Notes: generated by a model from the letters alone, not told the origin. A DNA stretch of 64,000 nt from Herbaspirillum sp. AP02 (GCF_015767275.1 NZ_JADWMY010000012.1:62001-126000), one strand, 5' to 3'; positions 50,844-59,541 are shown, numbered from the stretch's first letter. Numbers and translations are program-made.

Positions 50844-50859
50844 TATATTGGACAATATA
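50844..50859. promoter_or_regulatory. Palindromic operator candidate between the LysR and MFS genes
   Basis: TATATTG-GA-CAATATA is a perfect 7-bp inverted repeat with a 2-bp spacer, in the 131-bp divergent spacer, 38 bp upstream of the LysR ATG. It is AT-rich in a GC-rich genome and symmetrical, as expected for a LysR-dimer site. Confidence 0.65.
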
Positions 50860-50937
50860 GCGCATTTATCCCAGACTGCACCTCTCCACAACACATGGCG
50901 GTACGCCTTCCTCCGGCGCGTCCGCCGTCCCGTCGCC

Positions 50938-52197
50938 ATGCAGTCGCTCTCCGATTCACCCTCCTCCACCGTCCCGCGCCCGGAAGCAGCTCCTGCCACC
51001 GGCACGGTCATCCGTGGTGCAGTCCGCGGCTCCGCCGCCTATCGCCACATCGTGCTGGCGCTGTTCTGCTCGGGCTTCGCCACGTTCTCGCTGCTGTACT
51101 GCGTACAACCGCTGCTGCCGGCCTTCGCGCAGGAATTCAACATCGGCGCGGCCAGCGCCTCGCTGGCACTGTCGCTGTCGACGGGCTTTCTGGCCGTCTC
51201 GATCCTGATGGCGGGCATGGTGTCGGAGCGCTTCGGCCGCAAGGAACTGATGTTCGCCTCCCTGGCCACCGCCGCCTGCTGCAACCTGCTGGCCGCCATC
51301 GCACCGAGCTGGCACCTGATCCTGGTCGCCCGTGCGCTGGAAGGCATCGCCCTGGGCGGCGTGCCGGCCGTGGCCATGGCCTATCTGGCCGAGGAAATCG
51401 ACGCCGGTGGCCTGGGCTACGCCATGGGGCTGTATGTGGGCGGCAACGCCTTCGGCGGCATGGTCGGCCGGGTCGCCATGAGCACCCTGGCCGAATCCTT
51501 CGGCTGGCGCCACGCCATGCTCGCCATCGGCGCACTGGACCTGGTGCTGGCAGTGGCCTTCGTGATGATGCTGCCGGCCTCGCGCAACTTCGTGCGCAAC
51601 GGCACGCTGCGCCTGCGCGATCACGTCGGCCTGTGGCGCCGCCACCTCGGCCACGCCCGCCTGCCGCTGACCTTCGGCATCGCGGCGCTGAACATGGGCA
51701 TCTTCGCCACCTCGTACAACTATGCCGGCTTTCGCCTGATGAGTCCGCCGTTCTCGTTGTCAGCCACGCTGACCGGGCTCATCTTCAGCGCCTACATCTT
51801 CGGCATCGTGTCCTCTTCGTGGGCCGGAGCACTGGCTGACCGCTACGGCCGCGCCCCGCTGGTGGCAGCCGGCATCGGCACTTCCTGCCTGGGCCTGTTC
51901 CTGACCTGCACGCCCTGGCTGGCGGTAGTGATCGCCGGTATCGTGCTGTTGACCATCGGCTTTTTCACCACCCATTCGGCGGCCAGCAGCTGGGTCGGTC
52001 GTCTGGCGGTGCAGGGCAAGGGTCATGCTGCCTCGCTGTACCTACTGGCGTATTACCTCGGTGGCAGCGTGCTGGGCTCGGCCGGCGGCTGGTTCTGGGA
52101 ACACGCAGGCTGGAACGCCGTAGCCGCCTTCATGCTGCTGCAGGTCGTGACGGCCGCATGGCTGGCCCGCTGCCTGTGGCGGCAGGGTCGCAACTGA
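50938..52197 (+). CDS. MFS transporter (YnfM-like)
   Basis: 419 residues with 12 predicted membrane helices. The loop 2-3 motif GMVSERFGRKELMF and central LADRYGRAPL mark the major facilitator superfamily. The N-terminus has a 35-residue cytosolic lead. The start is taken at ATG 50938; the frame opens 30 codons earlier only at a TTG inside the operator region. It diverges from a LysR regulator, the ynfL-ynfM layout, and is likely an efflux carrier. Substrate unknown. Confidence 0.9.
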   Translation: MQSLSDSPSSTVPRPEAAPATGTVIRGAVRGSAAYRHIVLALFCSGFATFSLLYCVQPLLPAFAQEFNIGAASASLALSLSTGFLAVSILMAGMVSERFGRKELMFASLATAACCNLLAAIAPSWHLILVARALEGIALGGVPAVAMAYLAEEIDAGGLGYAMGLYVGGNAFGGMVGRVAMSTLAESFGWRHAMLAIGALDLVLAVAFVMMLPASRNFVRNGTLRLRDHVGLWRRHLGHARLPLTFGIAALNMGIFATSYNYAGFRLMSPPFSLSATLTGLIFSAYIFGIVSSSWAGALADRYGRAPLVAAGIGTSCLGLFLTCTPWLAVVIAGIVLLTIGFFTTHSAASSWVGRLAVQGKGHAASLYLLAYYLGGSVLGSAGGWFWEHAGWNAVAAFMLLQVVTAAWLARCLWRQGRN

Positions 52198-52304
52198 AGC
52201 GTCTGCAAGTCTTCATCGACTGCCTGCCGGCGCGCATCGCGGCCGAGAACATTGCGCCGCCCACAACCGTGACCAAAGTTCGCAGGCGCTGAACGGACGC
52301 AGGC

Positions 52305-52333
52305 AAAAAAAATCCCCGGCCGCAGCCGGGGAT
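52305..52333 (-). terminator. Intrinsic terminator after the secreted Lys/Ala-rich gene
   Basis: In the transcript AUCCCCGGC-UGCG-GCCGGGGAU (9-bp perfect stem) is followed by eight U residues, 27 bp after the stop. Confidence 0.94.
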
Positions 52334-52359
52334 CTTCATCACGACATGCACGCCGCAGA

Positions 52360-52716
52360 TTACGGAGTCTTGTCGGACTTGTCAGGAGTGGCCGCCAGGG
52401 CTGCATTACGCTCGGCGGTGGACTCCTTCTTCTCTTGCTTCAGCTGCGCCCTGGCAGCCTTCTTGTCGGACTTGTATTCCTGCTTGGCAGCCTTCTTCTG
52501 TGCTTTGTACTCGGCCTTGGCATCGGAATCGGCCTGACGCTTCTGGACGAACGGGTCATTGGAAGGCACGGCCGAAGGCGATGCGCTCGAAGCCGACGAC
52601 ATCGGCGCGGTCGGCGCAGCGCCCACGGCGTTGCCATTGGTCGGTGCATTCTGCGCCATGGCGCTACCGGCCAGGGCCATGAACAGGGACGAGATCAGAA
52701 TGTGACGAGTCTTCAT
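52360..52716 (-). CDS. Small secreted Lys/Ala-rich protein
   Basis: 118 residues: a signal peptide (about 1-22, MKTRHILISSLFMALAGSAM, cleavage after AMA-Q), a Ser/Pro/Ala-rich spacer (about 24-58) and a highly charged Lys/Ala/Glu segment (about 60-105; KAEYKAQKKAAKQEYKSDKK) likely to form a long helix or coiled coil. It is exported to the periplasm or beyond. No family is recognised. It has AAGGAGG upstream and a strong terminator downstream. Confidence 0.82.
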   Translation of the reverse strand: MKTRHILISSLFMALAGSAMAQNAPTNGNAVGAAPTAPMSSASSASPSAVPSNDPFVQKRQADSDAKAEYKAQKKAAKQEYKSDKKAARAQLKQEKKESTAERNAALAATPDKSDKTP

Positions 52717-53018
52717 GTGTACCTCCTTGCGTTATGTTTTTCGGAAAAGCCCGAGGCTTGGATACTCAAGAAAATTACAGGATGCGGGATCGCTGATCCG
52801 TGTCATCACTATAGGCAAGCTTGCGGTCGCGCTATGTCGGACAAGGACTGATTCTCCGCTTCCCCGATCACGCAAAATGCAGAGCCTGATGGCCTGCCTG
52901 TTCTGCGCAACAGGTGAGTCTCTGAAGCCATTTGCGACAGGAAGGTTCTGGGAGAAGTGCAAGCGTTGGTGAGCGGTGCAAGCAAACGTAACAAGCGGGA
53001 GCCGGCGATCGGACTCGG
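52717..53018. other. Spacer between the secreted-protein gene and the amidotransferase homologue
   Basis: 302 bases. No gene, hairpin or repeat is seen. It should contain the promoter of the 52360-52716 gene. Confidence 0.4.
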
Positions 53019-53753
53019 CTACCGCACCTCTGCCACCGCCTCGGTGCGCAGGCCGGCCAGCCAGGCCTGCAGGAAGCGTCGCATCGCACTCCCGAACGAG
53101 GCGCCGTGACGTTGCGCATCGGCGCGCAAGCTGGCCAGGCTGATATTGCGGTTGTGCGCGATCTCGTGTGCGTGGCTGACCAGCCATTGCTCGACCATAC
53201 GCGCGTCCACTTCCGGGTGGAATTGCAGCGCCAGCCCGTGCCGCCCCCACGCAAAGGCCTGGTGAGGATAGCGCGCCGAAGAGGCTAGCAGGCGCGCTCC
53301 CTGGGGCAGGTCGAAAGTGTCGCCATGCCAGTGCAGGACCGGAGTCTGCTGCTCCACCAGTTCATGCAGGCAAGGCAATTCGGCCACGTGCGGACCCGGC
53401 TGCAAGCCGCCCCATCCGATCTCCTTGCCACAACTGCCGGGATAGACGCGCGCATGCAAGGCTGCGGCCATCAGTTGCGCACCCAGGCCGATGCCCAGGG
53501 TGGGCAGGTCTTCCAGCAGACGCGCACGCAGCCAGGCCGTCTCGGCGCGCAGCCAGGGGTAAGCCTCTGCATCGTAGACCGCTATCGGCCCGCCGAGCAC
53601 CACGACCAGCTCCGCGTCCAGCGGCGAGATATCGGCGAAGGCATCCACCCCCACATCGAAGTAGCTGATGCGGTAACCATCAGCGGCCAGCAGCGGCGCC
53701 AATTGTCCGAGGTCTTCGTTGGCGAGGTGGCGCAAGGCCAGGGCAGTCTTCAT
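53019..53753 (-). CDS. Class I glutamine amidotransferase homologue lacking the catalytic Cys
   Basis: 244 residues of the GATase1 fold: VVVLGGPIAVYDAEAYPWLR, then the nucleophile elbow position reads LGIGLGAQLM, with Gly89 (codon GGC, 53487-53489) where the family has Cys (GICLGAQ). The rest of the triad, His179 and Glu181 in LQFHPEVD, is intact. The frame is otherwise undamaged. Such a protein should not release ammonia from glutamine by the usual Cys chemistry; it may be a binding or regulatory homologue, or the substitution may be a recent mutation or sequencing error. Confidence 0.85.
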   Translation of the reverse strand: MKTALALRHLANEDLGQLAPLLAADGYRISYFDVGVDAFADISPLDAELVVVLGGPIAVYDAEAYPWLRAETAWLRARLLEDLPTLGIGLGAQLMAAALHARVYPGSCGKEIGWGGLQPGPHVAELPCLHELVEQQTPVLHWHGDTFDLPQGARLLASSARYPHQAFAWGRHGLALQFHPEVDARMVEQWLVSHAHEIAHNRNISLASLRADAQRHGASFGSAMRRFLQAWLAGLRTEAVAEVR

Positions 53754-53819
53754 CGGCGGAGTCCTGTGCAGGAAGGATGGGCAGGGCGGGGGAGGCGAAT
53801 GGCTTTACGCTATATCTTA

Positions 53820-53829
53820 TTGTATACAA
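53820..53829. promoter_or_regulatory. Palindrome upstream of the amidotransferase homologue
   Basis: TTGTATACAA, a perfect 10-bp palindrome of the shape bound by some GntR/FCD-type repressors, lies 67 bp upstream of the ATG at 53753. It is short, so chance is possible. Confidence 0.35.
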
Positions 53830-54137
53830 CGAATACCTGAAAAACTCGATCAAATCTATTGAACAAGTTATTAGTATTTTGTATTGAGGCGATAGGATTA
53901 TCTTTGCGGCATCGCAAAATACTTTCCGTGCCAATTTAGGCCCGGACATGAAAATATCACTAAATTCCTTATTTATCAGTGACTTACATCAATAACGAAA
54001 TTGCCAAAAAGGAAATACCACCTCGACCGAGGATGTGCAGTTGCGGAAAAAAAACAGCAGTACAGGCTCGAAAAAACTGATTGTTCGCGTTTCTGGAATG
54101 ATGTATTCCGGTTTGTCTGCTTTTTCTGCCGCGCTTG
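53830..54137. other. AT-rich spacer before the DUF4148 cassette
   Basis: 308 bases with markedly lower GC than the genes around. No gene is supported. From about 54080 it begins to resemble the 5' flank of the second DUF4148 copy, before the clear repeat at 54138. Confidence 0.45.
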
Positions 54138-54410
54138 GATCTCTAAACTTGGTTCCACGATGACAGCACACAACGACTGAACCACAAGTGTCGGCCCAGG
54201 TTGCAGTGCTCATCCCCTCACTCACAAAGGAATGATCATGAACACCAAGAATATTGCCAAGAACCTGTTTGCCGGCCTGCTGTTGACTACCGCTGTCGGC
54301 GCCGCCATGGCTGAAGCCCAGTATCCCGCCGAGACCCAGATCGTCTCGACCAAGAGCCGCGCCGAAGTGGTCGCCGAGTTGAAGCAAGCCCGCGCCAATG
54401 GCGACCTGCT
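54138..54410 (+). repeat. Cassette repeat, copy A (5' flank plus start of DUF4148 gene A)
   Basis: Nearly identical to 55176-55450. The repeat begins GATCTCTAAACTTGG and spans about 100 bp of untranslated leader (with GATGACAGCACACAACGACTG in both) and the signal peptide and first unit of the gene. Differences are scattered single bases. Confidence 0.9.
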
Positions 54411-54639
54411 GGTGACCGACCAATATCCGGTCGACAAGCCCTTCGTCTCGACCAAGACCCGCGCCGATGTGCGCGCCGAACTGATCCAGGCCCGCGCCAA
54501 CGGCGACCTGCTGGTGACCGATCAATATCCGGTGGAGAAGCCCTTCCACTCGACCCTGACCCGTCAGCAAGTGCAAGAAGAACTGCAGCAAGCCCGTAAC
54601 CAGGGCACTGCTGTGAGCAACAGCAACGCTCCGCTGTAA
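54238..54639 (+). CDS. DUF4148 protein A, three internal repeats
   Basis: 133 residues. A signal peptide (about 1-25, ending AAMAEA) is followed by three 30-34-residue units (36-69, 70-103, 104-133) with the pattern STKSRAEVVAELKQARANGD, each predicted as a helix plus short loop. DUF4148 proteins are small, exported and frequent in Burkholderiales; function unknown. Of two nearby ATGs, 54238 is chosen because AAGGA is correctly spaced only for it. A shorter paralogue with the same leader lies 640 bp downstream. Confidence 0.88.
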   Translation: MNTKNIAKNLFAGLLLTTAVGAAMAEAQYPAETQIVSTKSRAEVVAELKQARANGDLLVTDQYPVDKPFVSTKTRADVRAELIQARANGDLLVTDQYPVEKPFHSTLTRQQVQEELQQARNQGTAVSNSNAPL

Positions 54640-55277
54640 TCCGCATGCCCTGATGCCAGGCCGGCGCCATCCGCGCCCCTGGCTGTGCATCAGCCGCACC
54701 GGCGATCCCGGTGCGCCAGTTTCTCCCCAGGCGGGCCTCATGAAAGCGACGTTCTCTCCCCTCGGTCGCCGGTAGTGAGGTCCGCCTGCCTGTTTTCTGA
54801 GTCCATCTCGATTTCGGACAATTCCCGCTGCCCCCCTGACGCTGCCACGCTGCTAGCCGCTTTAGAAAAATTTCGACATTTTTCTAAGTTTTTCCAGCGG
54901 TCTCTATCCAGAATTTTCCCCCTCTCAAAGCGCGATTTTCACTCTGCAATATGCTCAATTTTCGACCAATTCGGCGGAGCATTTCCTTTTTTATTTTCTA
55001 AGTTTTACTATTTTCAACTTCTAAGTTTTGGCAATCTGTATTTCTAAGTTTTCTGAAATCGACTTTATCGTTCGTGCTGGCATACCACGGCACGCACAAG
55101 AGGCAACAATGGACGTGCTTGTTCTGAAATCCGGAACGATGAATTCCGATTTCACGTCTTTATCCGTCGTCCGTTGATCTCTAAACTTGGTTTCACGATG
55201 ACAGCACACAACGACTGAACCACAAACGTCGGCCCGGGTTGAAGTGCTCATCCCTTCTCTCACACCAAGGAACCATC
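54640..55277. other. Spacer between the two DUF4148 genes
   Basis: 638 bases, with an AT-rich stretch at 54840-55070. It holds the 3' flank repeat (54716-54788), a perfect 10-bp hairpin TTAGAAAAAT-N6-ATTTTTCTAA (54862-54887), four copies of TTCTAAGTTTT (54882, 54996, 55019, 55042) and the 5' flank of copy B (from 55176). No gene is supported. Confidence 0.6.
54716..54788 (+). repeat. Cassette repeat, 3' flank of copy A
   Basis: From CCAGTTTCTCCCC to TCCGCCTG it matches 55604-55678, including CTCTCCCCTCGGTCGCC, with small indels. It shows that the duplicated unit covered the whole gene with both flanks. Confidence 0.85.
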
Positions 55278-55450
55278 ATGAACACCAAGAACATTGTCAA
55301 GAACCTGTTTGCAGGCCTGCTGTTGACTACCGCTGTCGGCGCCGCCATGGCCGAAGCTCCGTATCCCGCCGAAAGCCGCTTCGTCTCCACCAAGAGCCGC
55401 GCCGAAGTGGTCGCCGAACTGCAACAAGCCCGTGCCAACGGCGAACTTCT
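55176..55450 (+). repeat. Cassette repeat, copy B (5' flank plus start of DUF4148 gene B)
   Basis: Second copy of the element at 54138-54410; the leader is 102 instead of 100 bases long. Conservation of the untranslated leader close to that of the coding part suggests a recent duplication or a conserved regulatory leader. Confidence 0.9.
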
Positions 55451-55568
55451 GGTCAGCGATCGCAACCGCGATGACAAGCAAGTGGCCTCCGCCAGGACCC
55501 GTGATGAAGTGCGCGCCGAACTGGCCCAGGCCCGCGCCAATGGCGAAATGCGCGTCACCGATCAATAA
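55278..55568 (+). CDS. DUF4148 protein B, two internal repeats
   Basis: 96 residues. Signal peptide about 1-25 almost identical to protein A, then two units (about 36-69 and 70-96: STKSRAEVVAELQQARANGE, SARTRDEVRAELAQARANGE). It lacks the third unit of protein A. The ATG at 55278 has AAGGA at good spacing. It was probably formed by duplication of the whole cassette followed by loss or gain of one repeat unit. Confidence 0.87.
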   Translation: MNTKNIVKNLFAGLLLTTAVGAAMAEAPYPAESRFVSTKSRAEVVAELQQARANGELLVSDRNRDDKQVASARTRDEVRAELAQARANGEMRVTDQ

Positions 55569-55603
55569 GCCTTGGCGGGCAGCAAGCCGGGTTGGCCGGC
55601 ACA

Positions 55604-55678
55604 CCAGTTTCTCCCCTGCAGGCGGGTCCATGACAGCGACACTCTCTCCCCTCGGTCGCCAGTCGTGAGATCCGCCTG
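55604..55678 (+). repeat. Cassette repeat, 3' flank of copy B
   Basis: Matches 54716-54788. A fifth TTCTAAGTTTT copy follows at 55791, about 112 bp on; the first one follows copy A after about 93 bp. Confidence 0.85.
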
Positions 55679-55846
55679 ATCCTTTTCGCGTGCGGTTTCA
55701 TCAGTCGCCGACAACGCGCATCAGAAAAATCACATCGACAATTTTTTTAATTTTTTGTCCTTGTGATTACTTAGTTTCAATAATCCGACTTTCTAAGTTT
55801 TTCATGCCATGCCGGTGTTGTAGAAATGCGACTTCCGGCGAGCTCA

Positions 55847-56980
55847 TTACTGCCCCTTCAACGGCTCTCCGGGAGCACCGTCGATGAGGGTATCCAATGC
55901 ATCTGGCTGATTGCGCGAACTCAGTTCTGCACGCAGGCGGGGCAGGGCGTCCGGGTAATGGGTGGCGATGAAGGTGATCATGTGCTCGCGAATCTGACAG
56001 CGCAGGTCGAAGGCACTGCCGGAATCCCTCGCTGAAACCAGCAGGCGAACCTGCATGGTGCGCTCGCTGGCGTCGGTGACGTGCATGACGCAGACCCGCT
56101 TGTCCCAGAGCGGCAGGGTCTGGCAGATGCGCTCGAATTCGGCACGCACGGCCTGCGTAGGGACCGAAAAATCCAGCCACAGGAATACCGTGCCCAGAAT
56201 GGTGGAGGAGGTGTGGGTCCAGTTCTCGAAGGGGTTTTCGATGAACCACTGCAGCGGCACGATCATGCGCCGTTCATCCCAGATCCTGACCACGACGAAG
56301 GTCCCGGTAATTTCCTCCACGCGCCCCCATTCGCCCTTGACGATGAGTACATCGTCGATGCGGATCGGTTGCGAGAAGGCAATCTGCAGGCCGGCAAAGA
56401 AATTGCCCAGCACCGGCTTGGCGGCAATACCGGCGACGATGCCGGCCACCCCGGCCGAGGCCAGCAGGCTGGCACCGAACTGGCGCGCGCCGGGCAGGCT
56501 CAGCAGCACAAAAGCCAATCCCAGCAGGGCGATGAGGAAGTAGGCACTACGCGAGAGCACCCGGGTCTGGGTCAGGATGCGACGCGCCTTGAGGTTGTCG
56601 GCCACGTCATAGGGATTCAAATTGACCACGGTCAGGCTCACCGATTTCACGCAGCGCATCAGGAACCAGGTCAGCGCCAGGATGAAGCCGATCGAGGTGA
56701 GATAGGAAATGCGGGTCAGGCCGGGGGTATTGTCGGGCGCACCGGCCAGCACGATACGCAGCATGAACAGGATCACGCAGGCGCGGCTGGCGTTGAAGGT
56801 GACCTGCGTGGCAGTGGTGGTAAAGGGCCGGCCGCGCGCCAGGCGCCTGACCAGCGCGACCCCCAGCCGATGCAGGAAGATCGCCACCAGCACCGCCACC
56901 AGGGCGACGCCGAGCACGATCAGGCCCGAACGCAGCGGGCCTTCGTTCATGTTGTAGAGAAAATCCAGGTCCAGGCTCAT
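55847..56980 (-). CDS. MscS-family mechanosensitive ion channel
   Basis: 377 residues from ATG 56980, which has AAGGGAACGG just upstream. Four to five membrane helices (from about 17) lead to the pore-lining helix and beta domain: FGASLLASAGVAGIVAGIAA, NFFAGLQIAFSQPIRIDDVL, GTFVVVRIWDERRMIVPLQW, a typical MscS core. It probably releases solutes at hypo-osmotic shock. It lies in the same orientation as and 88 bp downstream of an FUSC-type transporter gene. Confidence 0.92.
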   Translation of the reverse strand: MSLDLDFLYNMNEGPLRSGLIVLGVALVAVLVAIFLHRLGVALVRRLARGRPFTTTATQVTFNASRACVILFMLRIVLAGAPDNTPGLTRISYLTSIGFILALTWFLMRCVKSVSLTVVNLNPYDVADNLKARRILTQTRVLSRSAYFLIALLGLAFVLLSLPGARQFGASLLASAGVAGIVAGIAAKPVLGNFFAGLQIAFSQPIRIDDVLIVKGEWGRVEEITGTFVVVRIWDERRMIVPLQWFIENPFENWTHTSSTILGTVFLWLDFSVPTQAVRAEFERICQTLPLWDKRVCVMHVTDASERTMQVRLLVSARDSGSAFDLRCQIREHMITFIATHYPDALPRLRAELSSRNQPDALDTLIDGAPGEPLKGQ

Positions 56981-57067
56981 CCGTTCCCTTCCATCTGTTG
57001 TGTTGTCGATTCGGTACACCCGCAGGTGTTTTTCCGGTTCGAACAGGGAAGGGGGATTTTGTTTCCG

Positions 57068-59125
57068 CTAATTTTCCGAGGCGGGCGCCAGCTCGGCTGC
57101 TTCCAGGGTGGTCACCAGCAGGCAGGCGGTCTCGACGGCGGCGGCCTGTGCCAGCTGCACCGGGGCAGGGCGCTGGCGGATAAGGGCTTGCAGGGCGGCC
57201 GCATCGCGCGCCTGCAGCGCCTGGGCCAGCGCGTGCAGCCACGCCAGCAATTCCGGTTCGGCCGGCTGGGGATGCGCCCAGAGGTGGCTGGCCGCCGCCG
57301 CCAGGCGCCGCGACAGGGCCACCGCCGTGCGGCCACGCCCATGGTCGCGCTCGCGCCAGCCGCGTTCCCGTGCCACCCGTTGCAGCAGCAGACCGGCTTC
57401 GACATTGGCCACGCAGGCGTCGCGGCGGTGGGCATGCAACTGGGCGAGGGTGGCCTTGTCCGGTCCGCTGGCGGCGGCCGGCATGGCCGGCGCCAGTGCC
57501 GCCGCCAGGTAATCCAGGTTGAGCTGGGCCATGCGGCGCAGTTGCACCTGCGGGTCTTCCTGCTGGCGACGCGGCCAGAACAGGTAGCTGGCCAGGACCG
57601 CCACCACGGCGCCGATGACGTTGTTGCCGGCACGCAGCGCGGCATTGGCCAGTTCATGGGCAGGATCGCCGCCGACATCGGCCACCAGCACGAATACCGG
57701 CGTGAGGAAGGTGGCATACAGGCCATAGCTGACCGGCCGCAGGGCCATGGTCAGCACGGTCAGCGGGAACACCAGCAAGGCCAGCCCCAGCGGCGAATGC
57801 ACCACCAGACAGACCGCCACCGCCAGCACGCCACCGACCACGCTGCCGACGGCACGCTCCATGCTGCGCGACCAGCTATCGGAGATGCTGGGTTGCATCA
57901 CCAGCATGGTGGCCATGGTGGCCCAGTAGCCGAAGGGCAATTCCAGCAGATGCACGATCAGGTAGGTCGCGCCGGCGGCGGCCGCGCAGCGCCAGGCGTG
58001 ATGCCACTCGGCCGAACCGGCGCGCACGTGCAGGGCAGCCTTGCGGGCCGCCGCATGCAGCAGGTGCAGCCAGGCAGATATTCCCACCCGTTGCGCGCGC
58101 TCGGCCCGGGCCGCCTGCTTCAGGCGAGCGGGATCATCGCCGCCATTGGCCAGCGGCGTGTCCACCCGCTGCAACAGCCGGCCGGTGCCGCTGGGCAGAC
58201 GCGCCACCAGTTGCCGCAGGCGCAACATGATGCGGGCATCGTCATCGGCGGCAATGGCATCACCGCGCTGCATGTCGCGCTGCATGGCCTGCAACTGGCG
58301 GGCGATGGCGGCCAGCACGCGGCCGGTGCGCTGGCGGGCGCGGGGCGCCTGGTAATGCGTCAGCTGCAGGTCGGCCAGCACGGTGATGCCATCGAGCAGC
58401 ACCTCGGCGCGGGCCAGGCGGACCAGCAGGTTTTCATACAGACGACGCGATTCGGTGCGCTCCACGGCCACCGCCTCCAGGGCGCGATGCGCACTGGCCA
58501 GGTCGAAGCGGGCGTGACGGCGGGTGTGGGCGGCCAGTTCGGCGGCGTGCACCGCATAGGCCGGGTCGTCCAGGTCATTGGCGGCCGCAATCGCGGCCAG
58601 TTCGGCCAGGGTGCCATAGGCGCGCGCGACAGCCTGGCGTGCCGGGGCGAAGGGGTGGATGCGCCAGACCGTCAGGCCCAGCAGCAGCGCCCATAGGCAG
58701 CCGGCGAAATAGATCAGGACATGGCTTTGCGAGAGCGGCCACAACACCACCGGCGCATCGGCCATGATGGCCGAGACCCCGGCCGCCAGCATCAGCACCA
58801 GGCCGACGGCTGCGCCATAGATACGCGAAAAGCCGGCCGCACCGGCGCAGGCCATGATGGCCAGCAAACCCGCTTCCACGCTCAGGCCGGCAGCGCTGGC
58901 GGCGACCATGCCGCCCAGCGTCGAAGCCAGCGCGAAGCCGCCCATGGACGCCAGTCTTGCCCGGTTGGAGCCGGCACTGTCGGCCAGCGAGGTGAGAAAG
59001 GCACCGATGGCGGCCCAGGAGAAGAGCGGATTGCCCAGCCATTCGCCCAGCAACAGCATGGCCGCCGCACCGCAAGCGGCACGCAGGCCTTCGGAGAGAT
59101 TGGCGTGACGCAGCGGGAACTGCAT
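57068..59125 (-). CDS. FUSC/YccS-type putative transporter (aromatic acid exporter-like)
   Basis: 685 residues from ATG 59125. Two blocks of about five to six membrane helices (about 10-165 and 370-520) are separated by a soluble region, and a C-terminal soluble tail ends the protein: the YccS/AaeB/FUSC architecture. Typical stretches are FSWAAIGAFLTSLADSAGSN and GYWATMATMLVMQPSISDSW followed by RAVGSVVGGVLAVAVCLVVH. Earlier starts (ATG at 59254) are possible; none has a good ribosome-binding site, so the N-terminus is uncertain. Such proteins export small aromatic or toxic compounds; substrate unknown. Confidence 0.85.
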   Translation of the reverse strand: MQFPLRHANLSEGLRAACGAAAMLLLGEWLGNPLFSWAAIGAFLTSLADSAGSNRARLASMGGFALASTLGGMVAASAAGLSVEAGLLAIMACAGAAGFSRIYGAAVGLVLMLAAGVSAIMADAPVVLWPLSQSHVLIYFAGCLWALLLGLTVWRIHPFAPARQAVARAYGTLAELAAIAAANDLDDPAYAVHAAELAAHTRRHARFDLASAHRALEAVAVERTESRRLYENLLVRLARAEVLLDGITVLADLQLTHYQAPRARQRTGRVLAAIARQLQAMQRDMQRGDAIAADDDARIMLRLRQLVARLPSGTGRLLQRVDTPLANGGDDPARLKQAARAERAQRVGISAWLHLLHAAARKAALHVRAGSAEWHHAWRCAAAAGATYLIVHLLELPFGYWATMATMLVMQPSISDSWSRSMERAVGSVVGGVLAVAVCLVVHSPLGLALLVFPLTVLTMALRPVSYGLYATFLTPVFVLVADVGGDPAHELANAALRAGNNVIGAVVAVLASYLFWPRRQQEDPQVQLRRMAQLNLDYLAAALAPAMPAAASGPDKATLAQLHAHRRDACVANVEAGLLLQRVARERGWRERDHGRGRTAVALSRRLAAAASHLWAHPQPAEPELLAWLHALAQALQARDAAALQALIRQRPAPVQLAQAAAVETACLLVTTLEAAELAPASEN

Positions 59126-59541
59126 GCGCCAGCGTTCGACCCGGGTGCGGCAACGACGGCAATGGGTCAGCAGTAGAAACCGGTAAAGCGACAACCGCGA
59201 GGACAGCAGCGACAGGGATTGCAAAAGCGGGAGCGACGACAAAGGCGGCGGCATGATCACGTGCTGACGTAGAGGACTGGAGCGCAAGCGGCCTGGAGAC
59301 TGGCCAGGAGGATTGCCGACACCTGCGCACTCACGGTCGCAACGACGTCATTCCGGTTCCGCCATCACGGGTGAGGAGGGGCGGCAGGCATCGGCAGTGC
59401 TCAGTATAGGAAGCTGTACTCATGCACGGCATGACTTAAATTCCCGCTTTGCATTCCATTTGAGAATATTGGGGTATGCATCGGGAGGTGCCACCCGGCG
59501 GGTGAGAGAAGCGGCCTGACTGCGGTCCTAGTCAGCCGACC
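59126..59541. other. Spacer upstream of the FUSC gene
   Basis: 416 bases. 59126-59254 may be the beginning of the FUSC gene if an earlier start is used. The remaining part shows no gene; the promoter for the FUSC gene should be near 59260-59450, where TTGAGAATATTGGGGTATGC is AT-rich. Confidence 0.4.

Noticed and set aside
50848..50937. 30-codon N-terminal extension of the MFS gene
   Set aside because: Would start at TTG inside the palindromic operator and adds no family-like sequence.
56081..58696. Plus-strand open frame of 871 codons
   Set aside because: Spans two real minus-strand genes (MscS and FUSC) and the gap between them; shadow composition.
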